From contig JAFUGG010000026.1 in NCBI GenBank assembly GCA_017469525.1, positions 1 to 64,000 of the forward strand: DNA of 64,000 nt, given 5' to 3'. This DNA comes from Bacteroidaceae bacterium (GTDB lineage: Bacteria > Bacteroidota > Bacteroidia > Bacteroidales > Bacteroidaceae). The notes under the pieces are model-generated. The model searched no databases. It was not told where the DNA came from and saw only the letters and a program-made list of their open reading frames with translations. The position numbers and the translations under genes are program-made. Below, piece by piece: positions 25,874 to 33,966 of this stretch (its first letter is position 1; the number at the start of each line of letters is the position of its first letter).

Positions 25874-27844
25874 ATGATGCGAAAGGTTCTACTGTTCTTG
25901 TTTCTGCTTCCCTTAGGCCTTACGATGGCTCAGAACTCCTCCCCTTTGGGGGAGGCTGGGAGAGGGGCCTCATGGGACGACTTTGTGGAGGCGTACACAA
26001 GCGATGTGGAGCGGGCAGAGGACGAGGACCTTCAGCTGCATCTGCAGGAGTTGAAGGAGTTATCGGAGCACCCCTTGAACATCAACACGGCAACTGTAGA
26101 GGACTTTCTGCAGTTGCCGTTCCTGTCTGAGGCACAGATTGAGCAGATTCACGCCTATGTTTATCTGCACGGGCAGATGCAGACGTTGTCCGAACTACGA
26201 CTGGTGCCGCTCATCGACGACGCGACGCGCAGGTGGCTTTCCCTCTTTACGTATGCCGAGCCGGTGCAGGACGAAGCCAAAGACAAACTGTTTGGAAAGC
26301 TCCGCCACGACTTCTCTACGCGCCTCGACATACCTTTATATTATAGGAGAGGTCAGCAGCAGGAGAACGGCTATCGTGGCGATCCGCTCTACCACCGCAT
26401 CCGTTACACCTTAGGTAATAAACAGCATTTCCAGGCAGGACTGCGTGTGGAAAAGGACGCAGGCGAGCGTTTCTACGACAGCTACGGGGCGTATGCGATG
26501 TTGCACGACGTGGGCATCCTCAACAAGGTAGTGGTCGGCGACTACCGTATCGGGTTTGGCGAGGGCTTGGTACTGGGCGGAAGCACTTGGAACAGCAAGA
26601 GCACGCCGCCACTCAAAACACAGGGCGGCATCAGGCCCATGACTGGAATGGACGAGACATACTTCCTCCGCGGCGCCGCCGTGACGCTTGCTTTGGGCAA
26701 GCATATCAAGTTGAGCACCTTCGGCTCATACCGAAAGCGCGACGCCACGCTGACGAGCGAGGGCGAGGTGCAGACCTTACGGACCGACGGATACCATCGA
26801 ACGGCATCGGAATGGGAGAAGAAACGGAACGTAGGGAGTGCCGTCGTGGGCGGCAACATACAATGGCAAAACAAAGGTCTCCACCTGGGCGCGACGGGTT
26901 ACTGGCAGAAGTTCAGTCGAGACCTCAACCCGGGCACCCAACAATACAGGGCGATTTATCCGAAGGGCAGCAGTTTTGGAGTCGCCGGACTGAATTACGG
27001 CTACACACGCTACCGCCTTTCCCTGGCCGGAGAGACTGCCTACAGTTCTGCCGGAGGCGGCTTTGCAACCATCAATCGCGCGTCGTGGAACATCAACAGG
27101 CGCTATACGCTGTCCGCCGTCCAGCGTTTCTACGCCTATCAATACTATTCGTTCTATGCCAGTTCGCTGGCTGAGAACTCTGGCGCACAGAATGAGAGCG
27201 GCGTACTTGTACATTTGCAGGCAGAGCCGCTGGCTGGTTTGCAAGTGACTGCCTACGTCGATTTCTTCCACAATCCCTGGCCGCGTTACCGCATGACGCA
27301 CAGCAGTACGGGTCAGGAGCTGTTCCTGCAAGGCAGTTATGCCCTTTCGGGAAGGCACACGCTGCTGGCTCGCTATCAGCTCAAACGCAAGGAGAACGCC
27401 GACCGCATGGAGCCGCATCACCGCGTGAAGCTCGCCTGGACATACGAAGCCGGCGGGCATTGGCGCTGGCAGACAACGGGTTTCTATCACCATGTGCTCG
27501 GCAGCAACGGCTTCCTCCTCAGCCAAAGTACACGTTACGTTATGGAGAGGCCGAATCTGACCCTCAATGCACAGCTCGGTTACTTCAATACCGACGACTA
27601 CCTCTGCCGCATCTATCTGCAGTCGCCGGCTTTGTATAGCAGCATCTCGTCTGCCTCGTACTACGGTCACGGCGTGCTTGGCGTGCTGACCTGCCGTTGG
27701 AAAAGCAAGAACGGGAAGTGGATGCTCGAGGGACGCTACAGCCTGCTCCGCTACTTCGACCGCAGCGAGCAGGGCACAGGACTACAGCAAATCCTCAGTC
27801 CCTGGAAGAATGATTTGACTTTCCAGACGCGGATAAGGCTCTGA
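25874..27844 (+). CDS. Helix-hairpin-helix domain outer-membrane protein
   Basis: The 656 residues begin with a signal peptide ending ...TMAQ. A short stretch [10 protein letters not shown] just after the cleavage site is encoded by the palindromic repeat. Residues of about 70-115 form a ComEA-like HHH ([29 protein letters not shown]). From about 150 onwards alternating aromatic strands ([23 protein letters not shown], ending LTFQTRIRL) suggest an outer-membrane beta-barrel. HHH binds DNA in other proteins; in this exported context the role is unknown. It overlaps lgt convergently by 50 bp. Confidence 0.7.
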   Translation: MMRKVLLFLFLLPLGLTMAQNSSPLGEAGRGASWDDFVEAYTSDVERAEDEDLQLHLQELKELSEHPLNINTATVEDFLQLPFLSEAQIEQIHAYVYLHGQMQTLSELRLVPLIDDATRRWLSLFTYAEPVQDEAKDKLFGKLRHDFSTRLDIPLYYRRGQQQENGYRGDPLYHRIRYTLGNKQHFQAGLRVEKDAGERFYDSYGAYAMLHDVGILNKVVVGDYRIGFGEGLVLGGSTWNSKSTPPLKTQGGIRPMTGMDETYFLRGAAVTLALGKHIKLSTFGSYRKRDATLTSEGEVQTLRTDGYHRTASEWEKKRNVGSAVVGGNIQWQNKGLHLGATGYWQKFSRDLNPGTQQYRAIYPKGSSFGVAGLNYGYTRYRLSLAGETAYSSAGGGFATINRASWNINRRYTLSAVQRFYAYQYYSFYASSLAENSGAQNESGVLVHLQAEPLAGLQVTAYVDFFHNPWPRYRMTHSSTGQELFLQGSYALSGRHTLLARYQLKRKENADRMEPHHRVKLAWTYEAGGHWRWQTTGFYHHVLGSNGFLLSQSTRYVMERPNLTLNAQLGYFNTDDYLCRIYLQSPALYSSISSASYYGHGVLGVLTCRWKSKNGKWMLEGRYSLLRYFDRSEQGTGLQQILSPWKNDLTFQTRIRL

Positions 27845-28643
27845 CCATACAGTAGAAGCCGAGCAAGACGAAGGGGATGGAGAGCAACTGCCCCATATTG
27901 AGGAGCATTCCCTCCTCGAAGGCTTCCTGGTTTTCCTTCGTGTATTCGATGAAGATACGGCTCGTGAAGATGAGGAACAGGCAGAGTCCGAAGAAGAAGC
28001 CGCTGCCCACTTTCTGCGGATAGCGACGGTAGAAGAACCAGTGAATGCCGAAGAAGATGGCATAGCAAATGGCTTCGTAGAGTTGTCCGGGGTGGCGGGG
28101 CAACATGTCCACACGTTCGAAGATGAATGCCCAGGGCACGTCCGTCGGCCTGCCTATTATTTCGCTATTCATCAGATTACCCAGTCGGATGGCACACGCA
28201 CAGATGGGCGTCACGATGGCAACATTGTCGAGGACATGCGCGAAACGCAGTTTCACGTGCCTGGCATACAGCCAGAGTGCTATCATCAGGCCGAGTGTAC
28301 CGCCATGACTGGCCAGTCCCTCGTAGCCGGTAAACGTCCAGCCTTTCCCCGGGACATTGCGTATGGGCAGCAACATCTCAATGGGATGCGACAGGTAATA
28401 ACCAGGCTCGTAGAACAGGCAATGCCCCAGCCTCGCACCAATCAGTATGCCGAGGAAGCAGTACATGAACATTGGGTCGAACTGCTCCTCACGAATCTTC
28501 TGCTCGCGATACAGCCTGTGCATCAACAGATATACAGACACGAGACCAATCGCCCAGAAGAGCGAGTACCAACGAATGGCGAAGAAGCCCAGGTCAAGGG
28601 CTACGATGTCGGGATTCCAGTTGATGAAAAGTTCACAGTTCAT
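27795..28643 (-). CDS. lgt: Prolipoprotein diacylglyceryl transferase
   Basis: Adds diacylglycerol to the lipobox Cys of prelipoproteins in the inner membrane. The 282 residues form a multi-pass protein with ASHGGTLG, the signature [20 protein letters not shown] and RHPGQLYEA. It serves the several lipoproteins in this window (positions 11548, 16508, 31808, 33967, 35510). The 3' end overlaps the convergent HHH gene. Confidence 0.95.
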   Translation of the reverse strand: MNCELFINWNPDIVALDLGFFAIRWYSLFWAIGLVSVYLLMHRLYREQKIREEQFDPMFMYCFLGILIGARLGHCLFYEPGYYLSHPIEMLLPIRNVPGKGWTFTGYEGLASHGGTLGLMIALWLYARHVKLRFAHVLDNVAIVTPICACAIRLGNLMNSEIIGRPTDVPWAFIFERVDMLPRHPGQLYEAICYAIFFGIHWFFYRRYPQKVGSGFFFGLCLFLIFTSRIFIEYTKENQEAFEEGMLLNMGQLLSIPFVLLGFYCMVRALSASGKSNHSSRD

Positions 28644-28664
28644 AATTCATAGTTCATAGTCGGG

Positions 28665-28703
28665 GTATGAAGTTCTCCCCATAGAGGGGGAGTTAGAGGG
28701 GGT
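28665..28703. repeat. CTCCCCATAGAGGGGGAG palindromic repeat
   Basis: CTCCCC...GGGGGAG stem with a trailing TTAGAGGGGG, the same family as 7822, 11838, 25824 and 33930. It separates lgt from ychF and could form a terminator-like stem on the minus strand, without a T-tract. Confidence 0.6.
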
Positions 28704-28706
28704 CTT

Positions 28707-29804
28707 CTACACATTGAAACGGAAGTGCATGATGTCCCCGTCCTGAACGACATAGTCCTTTCCTTCCACGGCCATCTTGCCGGCTTCGCGGACGGCCGCT
28801 TCCGAGCCGTACTTGACATAGTCCTCATACTTGATGACCTCTGCACGGATGAAGCCTTTCTCGAAGTCTGTGTGGATGACGCCGGCACATTGCGGAGCCT
28901 TCCAACCACGGCGGAACGTCCACGCCTTCACTTCCATCTCGCCCGCCGTGATGAAGGTCTGGAGCGTGAGCAGATGGTAGATGGCCTTGATGAGGCGGTT
29001 GCATCCGCTCTCCGTCAAACCGAGGTCCTCCAGGAACATCTGTTTTTCTTCGTATGTCTCGAGTTCTGCGATGTCGGCTTCCGTCTGTGCCGAGATGATG
29101 AGCATCTCGGCATCCTCGCCCTCGATGGCTTTCTTGACGGCCTCGGTATAAGCGTTGCCGGAGGCAGCCGACGCGTCGTCGACGTTGCAGACATACAGCA
29201 CGGGCTTTGTCGTGAGCAGGAACAGACCGTTGGCTGCCGTGATTTCATCCTCGGTCTCGAAGCTCACGCTTCGAGCACTGAGGCCCTTGTTGAGGGCTTC
29301 CTGATACTTGAGCAGGACGTCGAGCTCAACCTTTGCCTGCTTGTCGCCACCTACCCTGGCCTGCTTCTCCACTTTCTTGATGCGGTTCTCGATGGTTTCG
29401 AGGTCCTTGATTTGCAGTTCCGCGTCGATGATTTCCTTGTCGCGGACGGGGTCGACACTGCCATCGACATGTACGATGCCGTCGTTGTCGAAGCAACGGA
29501 GCACGTGGATGATGGCGTCGCACTCGCGTATGTTGGCCAGGAACTGGTTGCCCAAGCCCTCACCTTTGCTGGCACCTTTCACGAGCCCCGCTATATCTAC
29601 GATGTCGCAGACAGCGGGCACGATGCGTCCCGGGTGCACGAGTTCGGCAAGCTTGGTCAGTCTTTCGTCAGGAACGGTGACTTGTCCGAGCTGGGCATCA
29701 ATGGTGCAGAAGGGGAAATTGGCAGCCTGTGCCTTTGCGCTTGACAGACAATTGAAGAGGGTTGACTTGCCGACATTGGGCAGTCCGACTATTCCGGCTT
29801 TCAT
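28707..29804 (-). CDS. ychF: Redox-responsive GTPase/ATPase YchF
   Basis: Universally conserved Obg-family P-loop ATPase (365 residues) linked to ribosomes and oxidative-stress control. The P-loop is GLPNVGKSTLFNCLSS; DIVDIAGLVKGASKGEGLGNQFL is the switch region. A coiled insert (about 125-205) and the C-terminal TGS domain (about 280-365, FRRGWKAPQCAGVIHTDFEKGF) complete it. It is full length. It precedes lgt on the same strand. Confidence 0.97.
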   Translation of the reverse strand: MKAGIVGLPNVGKSTLFNCLSSAKAQAANFPFCTIDAQLGQVTVPDERLTKLAELVHPGRIVPAVCDIVDIAGLVKGASKGEGLGNQFLANIRECDAIIHVLRCFDNDGIVHVDGSVDPVRDKEIIDAELQIKDLETIENRIKKVEKQARVGGDKQAKVELDVLLKYQEALNKGLSARSVSFETEDEITAANGLFLLTTKPVLYVCNVDDASAASGNAYTEAVKKAIEGEDAEMLIISAQTEADIAELETYEEKQMFLEDLGLTESGCNRLIKAIYHLLTLQTFITAGEMEVKAWTFRRGWKAPQCAGVIHTDFEKGFIRAEVIKYEDYVKYGSEAAVREAGKMAVEGKDYVVQDGDIMHFRFNV

Positions 29805-29817
29805 CTTTTTATTAATT

Positions 29818-29995
29818 GGGAGTTAAATGAGGGAGTTAAAATGGGAGTTACGCCAGCGTTGCTGGCTGGAAGTTAAGCGATTCGCGCTGGACGATAGCTT
29901 GGGATGCCAAGTGCATAAAGGTATTGTCCTTTTTAACTTCCCTTTTAACTTCCATGAGCGTAGCGAATTTACTTCCACTTTAACTTCTATTATAT
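29818..29995. repeat. Dispersed repeat (copy B) next to the four-helix-bundle gene
   Basis: GGAGTTAAA-type outer repeats, then GGACGATAGCTT (29889-29900) and AAGGTATTGTCC (29918-29929), then GAGCGTAGCGAA and TTTACTTCC tails. It directly follows the stop codon of the four-helix-bundle gene at 29999. Confidence 0.85.
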
Positions 29996-29998
29996 ATT

Positions 29999-30388
29999 TT
30001 ATTCATCAGTGATTCCTTTGTTTTTACTTATGGCTTCGGCGTAGCCGTTGAGCTTCCAACTGGCTCCGTTGAGAAGGTATTCCAGCCTGTCGCGCTGAGT
30101 GTTGTCGATGTATTCGATGTCGTGCGAGAGTAAAATATAATAGCGGCATTCTTCAAGTGACCCTTGTGCAATGTTCAAGAAGCGAAGCTTGTCCGCCCGA
30201 CTCAACTTGCGATAACCCTCGCAGATGTTGGCTGCTATTGAGACAGCCGCACGTCGAAACTGCGAGGTAAGCCCGTAGAGTTCGTCTTCAGGGAAGTGCT
30301 TCGTAGCGGCATAGACAGCCTTTACGAATTCATGCGCCTGCTGCCAACACTCCAAGTCCTTGAAACTGTGGCTAAAGCTATTGTCCAT
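29999..30388 (-). CDS. Four-helix-bundle protein (23S rRNA intervening-sequence/Avd-like family)
   Basis: The 129 residues begin MDNSFSHSFKDLECWQQAHE and contain FPEDELYGLTSQFRRAAVSI and NICEGYRKLSRADKLRFLNIA, diagnostic of the small four-helix-bundle family found in 23S rRNA intervening sequences and related to the diversity-generating-retroelement accessory protein Avd. No reverse transcriptase or rRNA is nearby. The start at 30388 is chosen because the family begins there; upstream codons are repeat DNA. The first codons (ATGGACAATAGCTTT) are the core of the dispersed repeats at 20325, 29889 and 53102, so the gene appears to be part of a repeated element. Nucleic-acid or protein-binding role unknown. 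Confidence 0.85.
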   Translation of the reverse strand: MDNSFSHSFKDLECWQQAHEFVKAVYAATKHFPEDELYGLTSQFRRAAVSIAANICEGYRKLSRADKLRFLNIAQGSLEECRYYILLSHDIEYIDNTQRDRLEYLLNGASWKLNGYAEAISKNKGITDE

Positions 30389-30446
30389 TTTTACTTCCCT
30401 TTTAACTTCCACGAGCGTAGCGAGTTTAATTCCTTTTATTACTTCC
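30374..30446. repeat. Dispersed repeat (copy C), 5' end of the four-helix-bundle gene
   Basis: AAAGCTATTGTCCAT (the gene start read backwards) followed by ACTTCCCTTTTAACTTCC and GAGCGTAGCGAG. Together with copy B it brackets the gene, giving a unit of about 630 bp. Confidence 0.8.
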
Positions 30447-30447
30447 T

Positions 30448-30478
30448 CGAGTTCAGCAACTAAAAGTCGCTGAACTCG
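30448..30478 (-). terminator. Hairpin overlapping the stop of the Rid-like gene
   Basis: CGAGTTCAGC / GCTGAACTCG arms of 10 bp with an 11-base loop that includes the stop codon. There is no clear U-tract, so termination is only suggested. Confidence 0.45.
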
Positions 30479-31608
30479 TCGTTCTTTGCAGAACGGATGG
30501 CGATGCATTCCATCTCGATGAGCCATGTGGGTCGGCACACTGGGGCGAGGGTGAAGACGGTGGGGATGTCGGGATACTTCTGGCTGAACAGTTTGCTGAC
30601 CACTTCGAAGTCGGCTCCGTCGCGCAGATAGACGACGATCTGTGCCGTGTCGCTCATGGTCATGTCGGCTTCTGCAAGGAGTGCTTCCACGTTTTCCCAC
30701 ATGCGATGCGTCTGCTTTTCTATGTCACCGACGTGCATTACCTCGCCCTGATTGTTGATGCTTGCCGTGCCGGAGATGATGGCATGGTCGCGGTCGCCGA
30801 ACTGCAGGAGAGTGCCGCGCTCGAAGGTGACGCCGTACTCGCTGGTGCGGTTGAGGTGCGACGTGGCGTAGAGGTAGCGCTGCTGCTCCGGCTTGAAGCC
30901 CTTGAGGGCGTAGCATCCGAGCTGTATGATGGCCTTCGGGTCGGACGGGTTTCCGCCGATGCCTGTGGAGGCGATGTAGTGTGTCTCGGGCACCAGTCCG
31001 TGCTGGGCGAAGTTTTCCCAGCGGGAGAGGACGAGGCCCTTGTACTGCGTATCGACGTCGCGGACGAAGAACCATGTGCGGATGCAGTTGTCTTCGAGGG
31101 TCATCTCATGCTCCTCGAGGAGTGCTTCGTAGTCTTCGAGGAGTGTCTGTGTCTGGCTGTAGCTGCTGCCTTCGCCTATCATCATGCCCATCGTCCAAAG
31201 GTGTTCGTAGCCGTTGTGGCGTACGATGGTGGACTGCAGACGGTCGGCCGTGGGGATGACCTCCGTACCGCGCTGCAGGTAGAGCCACAGGGCTATCTTG
31301 CTTCCGTCGAGGGGCGGTTGCTGAATGTATGAGATGGTGCACGTATCGTCCTGCGGCATGAGCGGCCGCTGATTGGTGGCGTCGGACAGGAAGAACCTTT
31401 TGAAGACGGGCTTGGCGTCTGCCAGGTCGGCCTGAGCCATCAGTTGTTCTTCCGCCTGACTTATGCGGCGGAGCTGCTGCTGAAAGCTTTCGCCTCGGGC
31501 TTCGACGTGCAGAATAGCGTGATATTCAGCCGTCTTGCCGTCGGGGGCGAAGGTCGTCAGTTCGATGGTGGCACCGAGTTTTTCCAGATGTATTTTCTTA
31601 AATTGCAT
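30460..31608 (-). CDS. Rid (YjgF)-superfamily protein resembling chorismatases
   Basis: The 382 residues are about three times a single RidA domain. The C-terminal part (about 200-380) has YIASTGIGG, an ISGTASINNQGEVMHVGD segment and RPTWLIEMECIAI, which follow the Rid fold and most resemble the two-domain chorismatase/FkbO-Hyg5 group. Whether it acts on chorismate is uncertain; the N-terminal half is weakly conserved. No signal peptide is seen. Three kilobases of repeats and the four-helix-bundle element separate it from ychF. A plain enamine/imine deaminase role is the alternative. Confidence 0.6.
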   Translation of the reverse strand: MQFKKIHLEKLGATIELTTFAPDGKTAEYHAILHVEARGESFQQQLRRISQAEEQLMAQADLADAKPVFKRFFLSDATNQRPLMPQDDTCTISYIQQPPLDGSKIALWLYLQRGTEVIPTADRLQSTIVRHNGYEHLWTMGMMIGEGSSYSQTQTLLEDYEALLEEHEMTLEDNCIRTWFFVRDVDTQYKGLVLSRWENFAQHGLVPETHYIASTGIGGNPSDPKAIIQLGCYALKGFKPEQQRYLYATSHLNRTSEYGVTFERGTLLQFGDRDHAIISGTASINNQGEVMHVGDIEKQTHRMWENVEALLAEADMTMSDTAQIVVYLRDGADFEVVSKLFSQKYPDIPTVFTLAPVCRPTWLIEMECIAIRSAKNDEFSDF

Positions 31609-31631
31609 GGTGCATTGTGTGATATTGGGTG

Positions 31632-31639
31632 CAAAGGTA
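31632..31639 (-). promoter_or_regulatory. -7 box of the Rid-like gene
   Basis: Minus-strand TACCTTTG, 23 bp upstream of the ATG at 31608. Upstream lies a TTTAAAG/TATAATG heptamer microrepeat (31650-31680) and no clear TTTG. Confidence 0.5.
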
Positions 31640-31719
31640 CAAAAAAAAGTTTAAAGTATAATGTTTAAAGTTTAAAGATTTTATGCCGAGTGGAATAATG
31701 CCCTGTGGCAAGTCGGAAA

Positions 31720-31807
31720 ACTCGACGTGTCATGTTGCCAAACTCGGCGTGCCATGTTTGACGATTCGGCGTGCCGCGTTTGACGATTCGGCGTGCCGCG
31801 TTTCAGT
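31720..31807. repeat. Four tandem 22-bp CGGCGTGCC units
   Basis: Units start at 31720, 31742, 31764 and 31786, each with TCG(G/A)CGTG(C/T)C; the second to fourth contain the CGGCGTGCC(G) palindrome. The array ends exactly at the stop codon of the c-heme lipoprotein gene (31808). Confidence 0.85.
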
Positions 31808-32554
31808 TCACGGCACGAGATGTTCTATCCAGCTGTCTATCAGGCTGCTCACTTCTTCGAGGTTCGACTTGAACTGACTGCTGAGGATTTCGGTGTGGTT
31901 GTGCGATAGCAGGTTCTCTCCGCCCTCGTTCAGGACGAGGTGGAGCAGGGAGCCTTCAGCATTTCCGCTCTCCACGCGCATGTATCCATCGAGCCGTGTG
32001 CTCGGCACATCGACGAGGGCAGCGTAGGCATTGCCTTTCGTCAGGTTCAGCCCTGCAGCCGAGCGGCCGGTTCCTCCGTGGCACTGGATGCAGGCTCGGT
32101 CGAAGAGTCCTGTCTGCAAGACGCCGAAGCGACCCACGTCAATCGTGCCGAGGTCAATCCGGATGGTGTCGTGGGCAGTGTTCTCGCTGTAGTCCTCCAT
32201 GCTGACAGACGCCAGCGTGATGATGCGCTCGCGCAGAGAATTGGTGAGCGCCACCTCCACCGTCCGCACCTCGCTGCTGATGTTGGAGAGGACGAGGCTG
32301 ACGGAGGTGCCGTCGTCGAGTGTCGAGGGCACTGCCTTCTGCACCAGGGCGAACTTGCTGTCCTGCGTGAAGCCGGCCACGGCAAGGCTGAAGCCTGTGC
32401 CTTCCCACTCGCTGAGCCCGCTCACGCAGGCGGTCATCTTCACCGTGTAGCCCTTCTCATCCACCTGATAGACCTTGTCCTGGATGTCGCCGCTGTCGCA
32501 AGAGGCAAGGCAGACGGCTGCCCATATATATAATATATAATGTATAGGTTTCAT
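31808..32554 (-). CDS. Lipoprotein with one c-type heme motif, end of the iron operon
   Basis: The 248 residues have lipobox CLASC (Cys19) and a single CIQCH heme-binding motif (C155, C158, H159) in RACIQCHGGTGRSAAGLNL. Residues 25-145 form a beta-rich region that I do not recognise. It would sit in the periplasm or on the outer membrane and carry electrons, perhaps with the di-heme enzyme encoded two genes upstream. It is the last gene of the porin-imelysin-DHOR-porin operon. Confidence 0.75.
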   Translation of the reverse strand: MKPIHYILYIWAAVCLASCDSGDIQDKVYQVDEKGYTVKMTACVSGLSEWEGTGFSLAVAGFTQDSKFALVQKAVPSTLDDGTSVSLVLSNISSEVRTVEVALTNSLRERIITLASVSMEDYSENTAHDTIRIDLGTIDVGRFGVLQTGLFDRACIQCHGGTGRSAAGLNLTKGNAYAALVDVPSTRLDGYMRVESGNAEGSLLHLVLNEGGENLLSHNHTEILSSQFKSNLEEVSSLIDSWIEHLVP

Positions 32555-32601
32555 TAGTTGAACTTCTAACTATGGACTATTAACTATGGACTATGGACTA
32601 T

Positions 32602-33906
32602 TCAGAAGCTGTATTGCAGCTGCAAGGTAGCCGAGTGCGTGCTCAGCCCCAGGTCGTCGTTGTCGCGGTCCAACTGCGTTTCGTGTCCATACCTGCCCGT
32701 AAACTGATACATCGCCGAGAGCTTCAGGTTGCACTTGTTGACGTAGTAGTTCACCACGGCAGCCGGCATGTTCAGTATGCCGTCCTTGCCTGAGCCGTTG
32801 CGGTCAAGGAAGTCATAGCGGAAGCCTGCCTGCAGGCTCGGGGTGAAGAAATACCCCACTTGGCCGTAGCAGCCCCAAAAGTTGTACTTCTCGTCAATCT
32901 TCTGCCGTTTGGTAAAGCCGACGTGCATCCAGTAGGCTTCTGCTGCAGCGTACCACCTGCCGTAGAGCATGCTCCACTCCACGCCGAGGCGGCTGTCGTT
33001 GGTGCTCTCTGCTTCGCTCTCCACATTCACGCCGCCGCTCACGCCGAATAGCATGTGCCGGCCTGTGAGCATGTGGCTGTTGCCTTGCGTGGCAGGCATG
33101 TTGCCCCAGGGCATGAAGGTGAGCCTGCCGGCATAGAGCAGCGAGGGGATGTGGGAATCGTCGGAGAGCGTCTTCGTGGCAGTGTTCACGCCGCTGCCGC
33201 TGCCGTTCCAGAGTCCCACCTCGTAGCCTATCATCCAGCTGTCCTTCTTCTTGTTGAGCTTTGCCTTGCCATGAAACTGGAAGCCCAGGTCGAAGCCCAT
33301 GCCGATGCTTGGCGTCACGGCGTTCAGGCTATACGGCATGATGACGGATGCCGTCAGCGAGGTAGGCAGACAGGGGAACAAAGTCTCGCCCAGCGTGGTG
33401 AGGTAGGCGTGGAAGAACGGTGTCTTGAACTTACCGGCACGGAAGCGTGCGGCAGGCGTTATCCTGTAGTCCACCCATGCTTGCTGCAGGACGTTTCCGC
33501 CCGTGGCCGCAGCGTTGATGCTCAGGTTATAGTCGAGCCTGCCGAAAGTCGTGCCGGTGAAACCCAGGATGGCGTACGGCATGGAGAAGCCGGAATTAGC
33601 CACGTTGTCCTGATTGTATGCTTTGTCCAGGCCCTCGTCGTCGTAGTAGTTGTACTGTCCCCTGGCCTGCATGAACAGATACGGCTTGAAGATGAAGCGT
33701 CCGTCGCGCGACTGCAGCGTGAAGCCTCTGTCGTCGGCAATGCCCAGCACACCGTTCTCCATGTCGATGTTCTCCGTCGGCTGGCGAAGGTCGGCACTCT
33801 TGAAGTTGTATTTCTCGAAGGTGATGCCCTTCTCTTTCTCTCCTTCCTCAGCCATTGAAGGCATGGCCAGGAGGGTCATTAATAGTAATATGTAGGTCTT
33901 TTTCAT
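32602..33906 (-). CDS. Porin of the O/P type, second copy in the iron operon
   Basis: The 434 residues have a signal peptide (MKKTYILLLMTLLAMPSMA) and an outer-membrane beta-barrel pattern: GRFIFKPYLFMQARGQYNYY, VDYRITPAARFRAGKFKTPF and the final LQLQYSF with terminal Phe. FRAGKFKTPF resembles the OprO/OprP barrel. The substrate is unknown. Its position between the di-heme oxidoreductase and the c-heme lipoprotein suggests passage of a metal or metal complex. Confidence 0.8.
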   Translation of the reverse strand: MKKTYILLLMTLLAMPSMAEEGEKEKGITFEKYNFKSADLRQPTENIDMENGVLGIADDRGFTLQSRDGRFIFKPYLFMQARGQYNYYDDEGLDKAYNQDNVANSGFSMPYAILGFTGTTFGRLDYNLSINAAATGGNVLQQAWVDYRITPAARFRAGKFKTPFFHAYLTTLGETLFPCLPTSLTASVIMPYSLNAVTPSIGMGFDLGFQFHGKAKLNKKKDSWMIGYEVGLWNGSGSGVNTATKTLSDDSHIPSLLYAGRLTFMPWGNMPATQGNSHMLTGRHMLFGVSGGVNVESEAESTNDSRLGVEWSMLYGRWYAAAEAYWMHVGFTKRQKIDEKYNFWGCYGQVGYFFTPSLQAGFRYDFLDRNGSGKDGILNMPAAVVNYYVNKCNLKLSAMYQFTGRYGHETQLDRDNDDLGLSTHSATLQLQYSF

Positions 33907-33929
33907 ATTTAGAGGTTGTTGGTTTATTG

Positions 33930-33966
33930 TTCTTCCCCTTCCCTAGGGGAGGGGTTGGGGGAGAGG
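33930..33966. repeat. CCCTAGGGGAGGGG palindromic repeat
   Basis: CTTCCCCTTCCCTAGGGG with GGGTTGGGGGAGAGG, filling the gap between the di-heme oxidoreductase stop and the next gene; same family as 25824. Confidence 0.65.

Noticed and set aside
29999..30388. Four-helix-bundle gene as Avd of a diversity-generating retroelement
   Set aside because: No reverse transcriptase, template repeat or variable repeat was found nearby.
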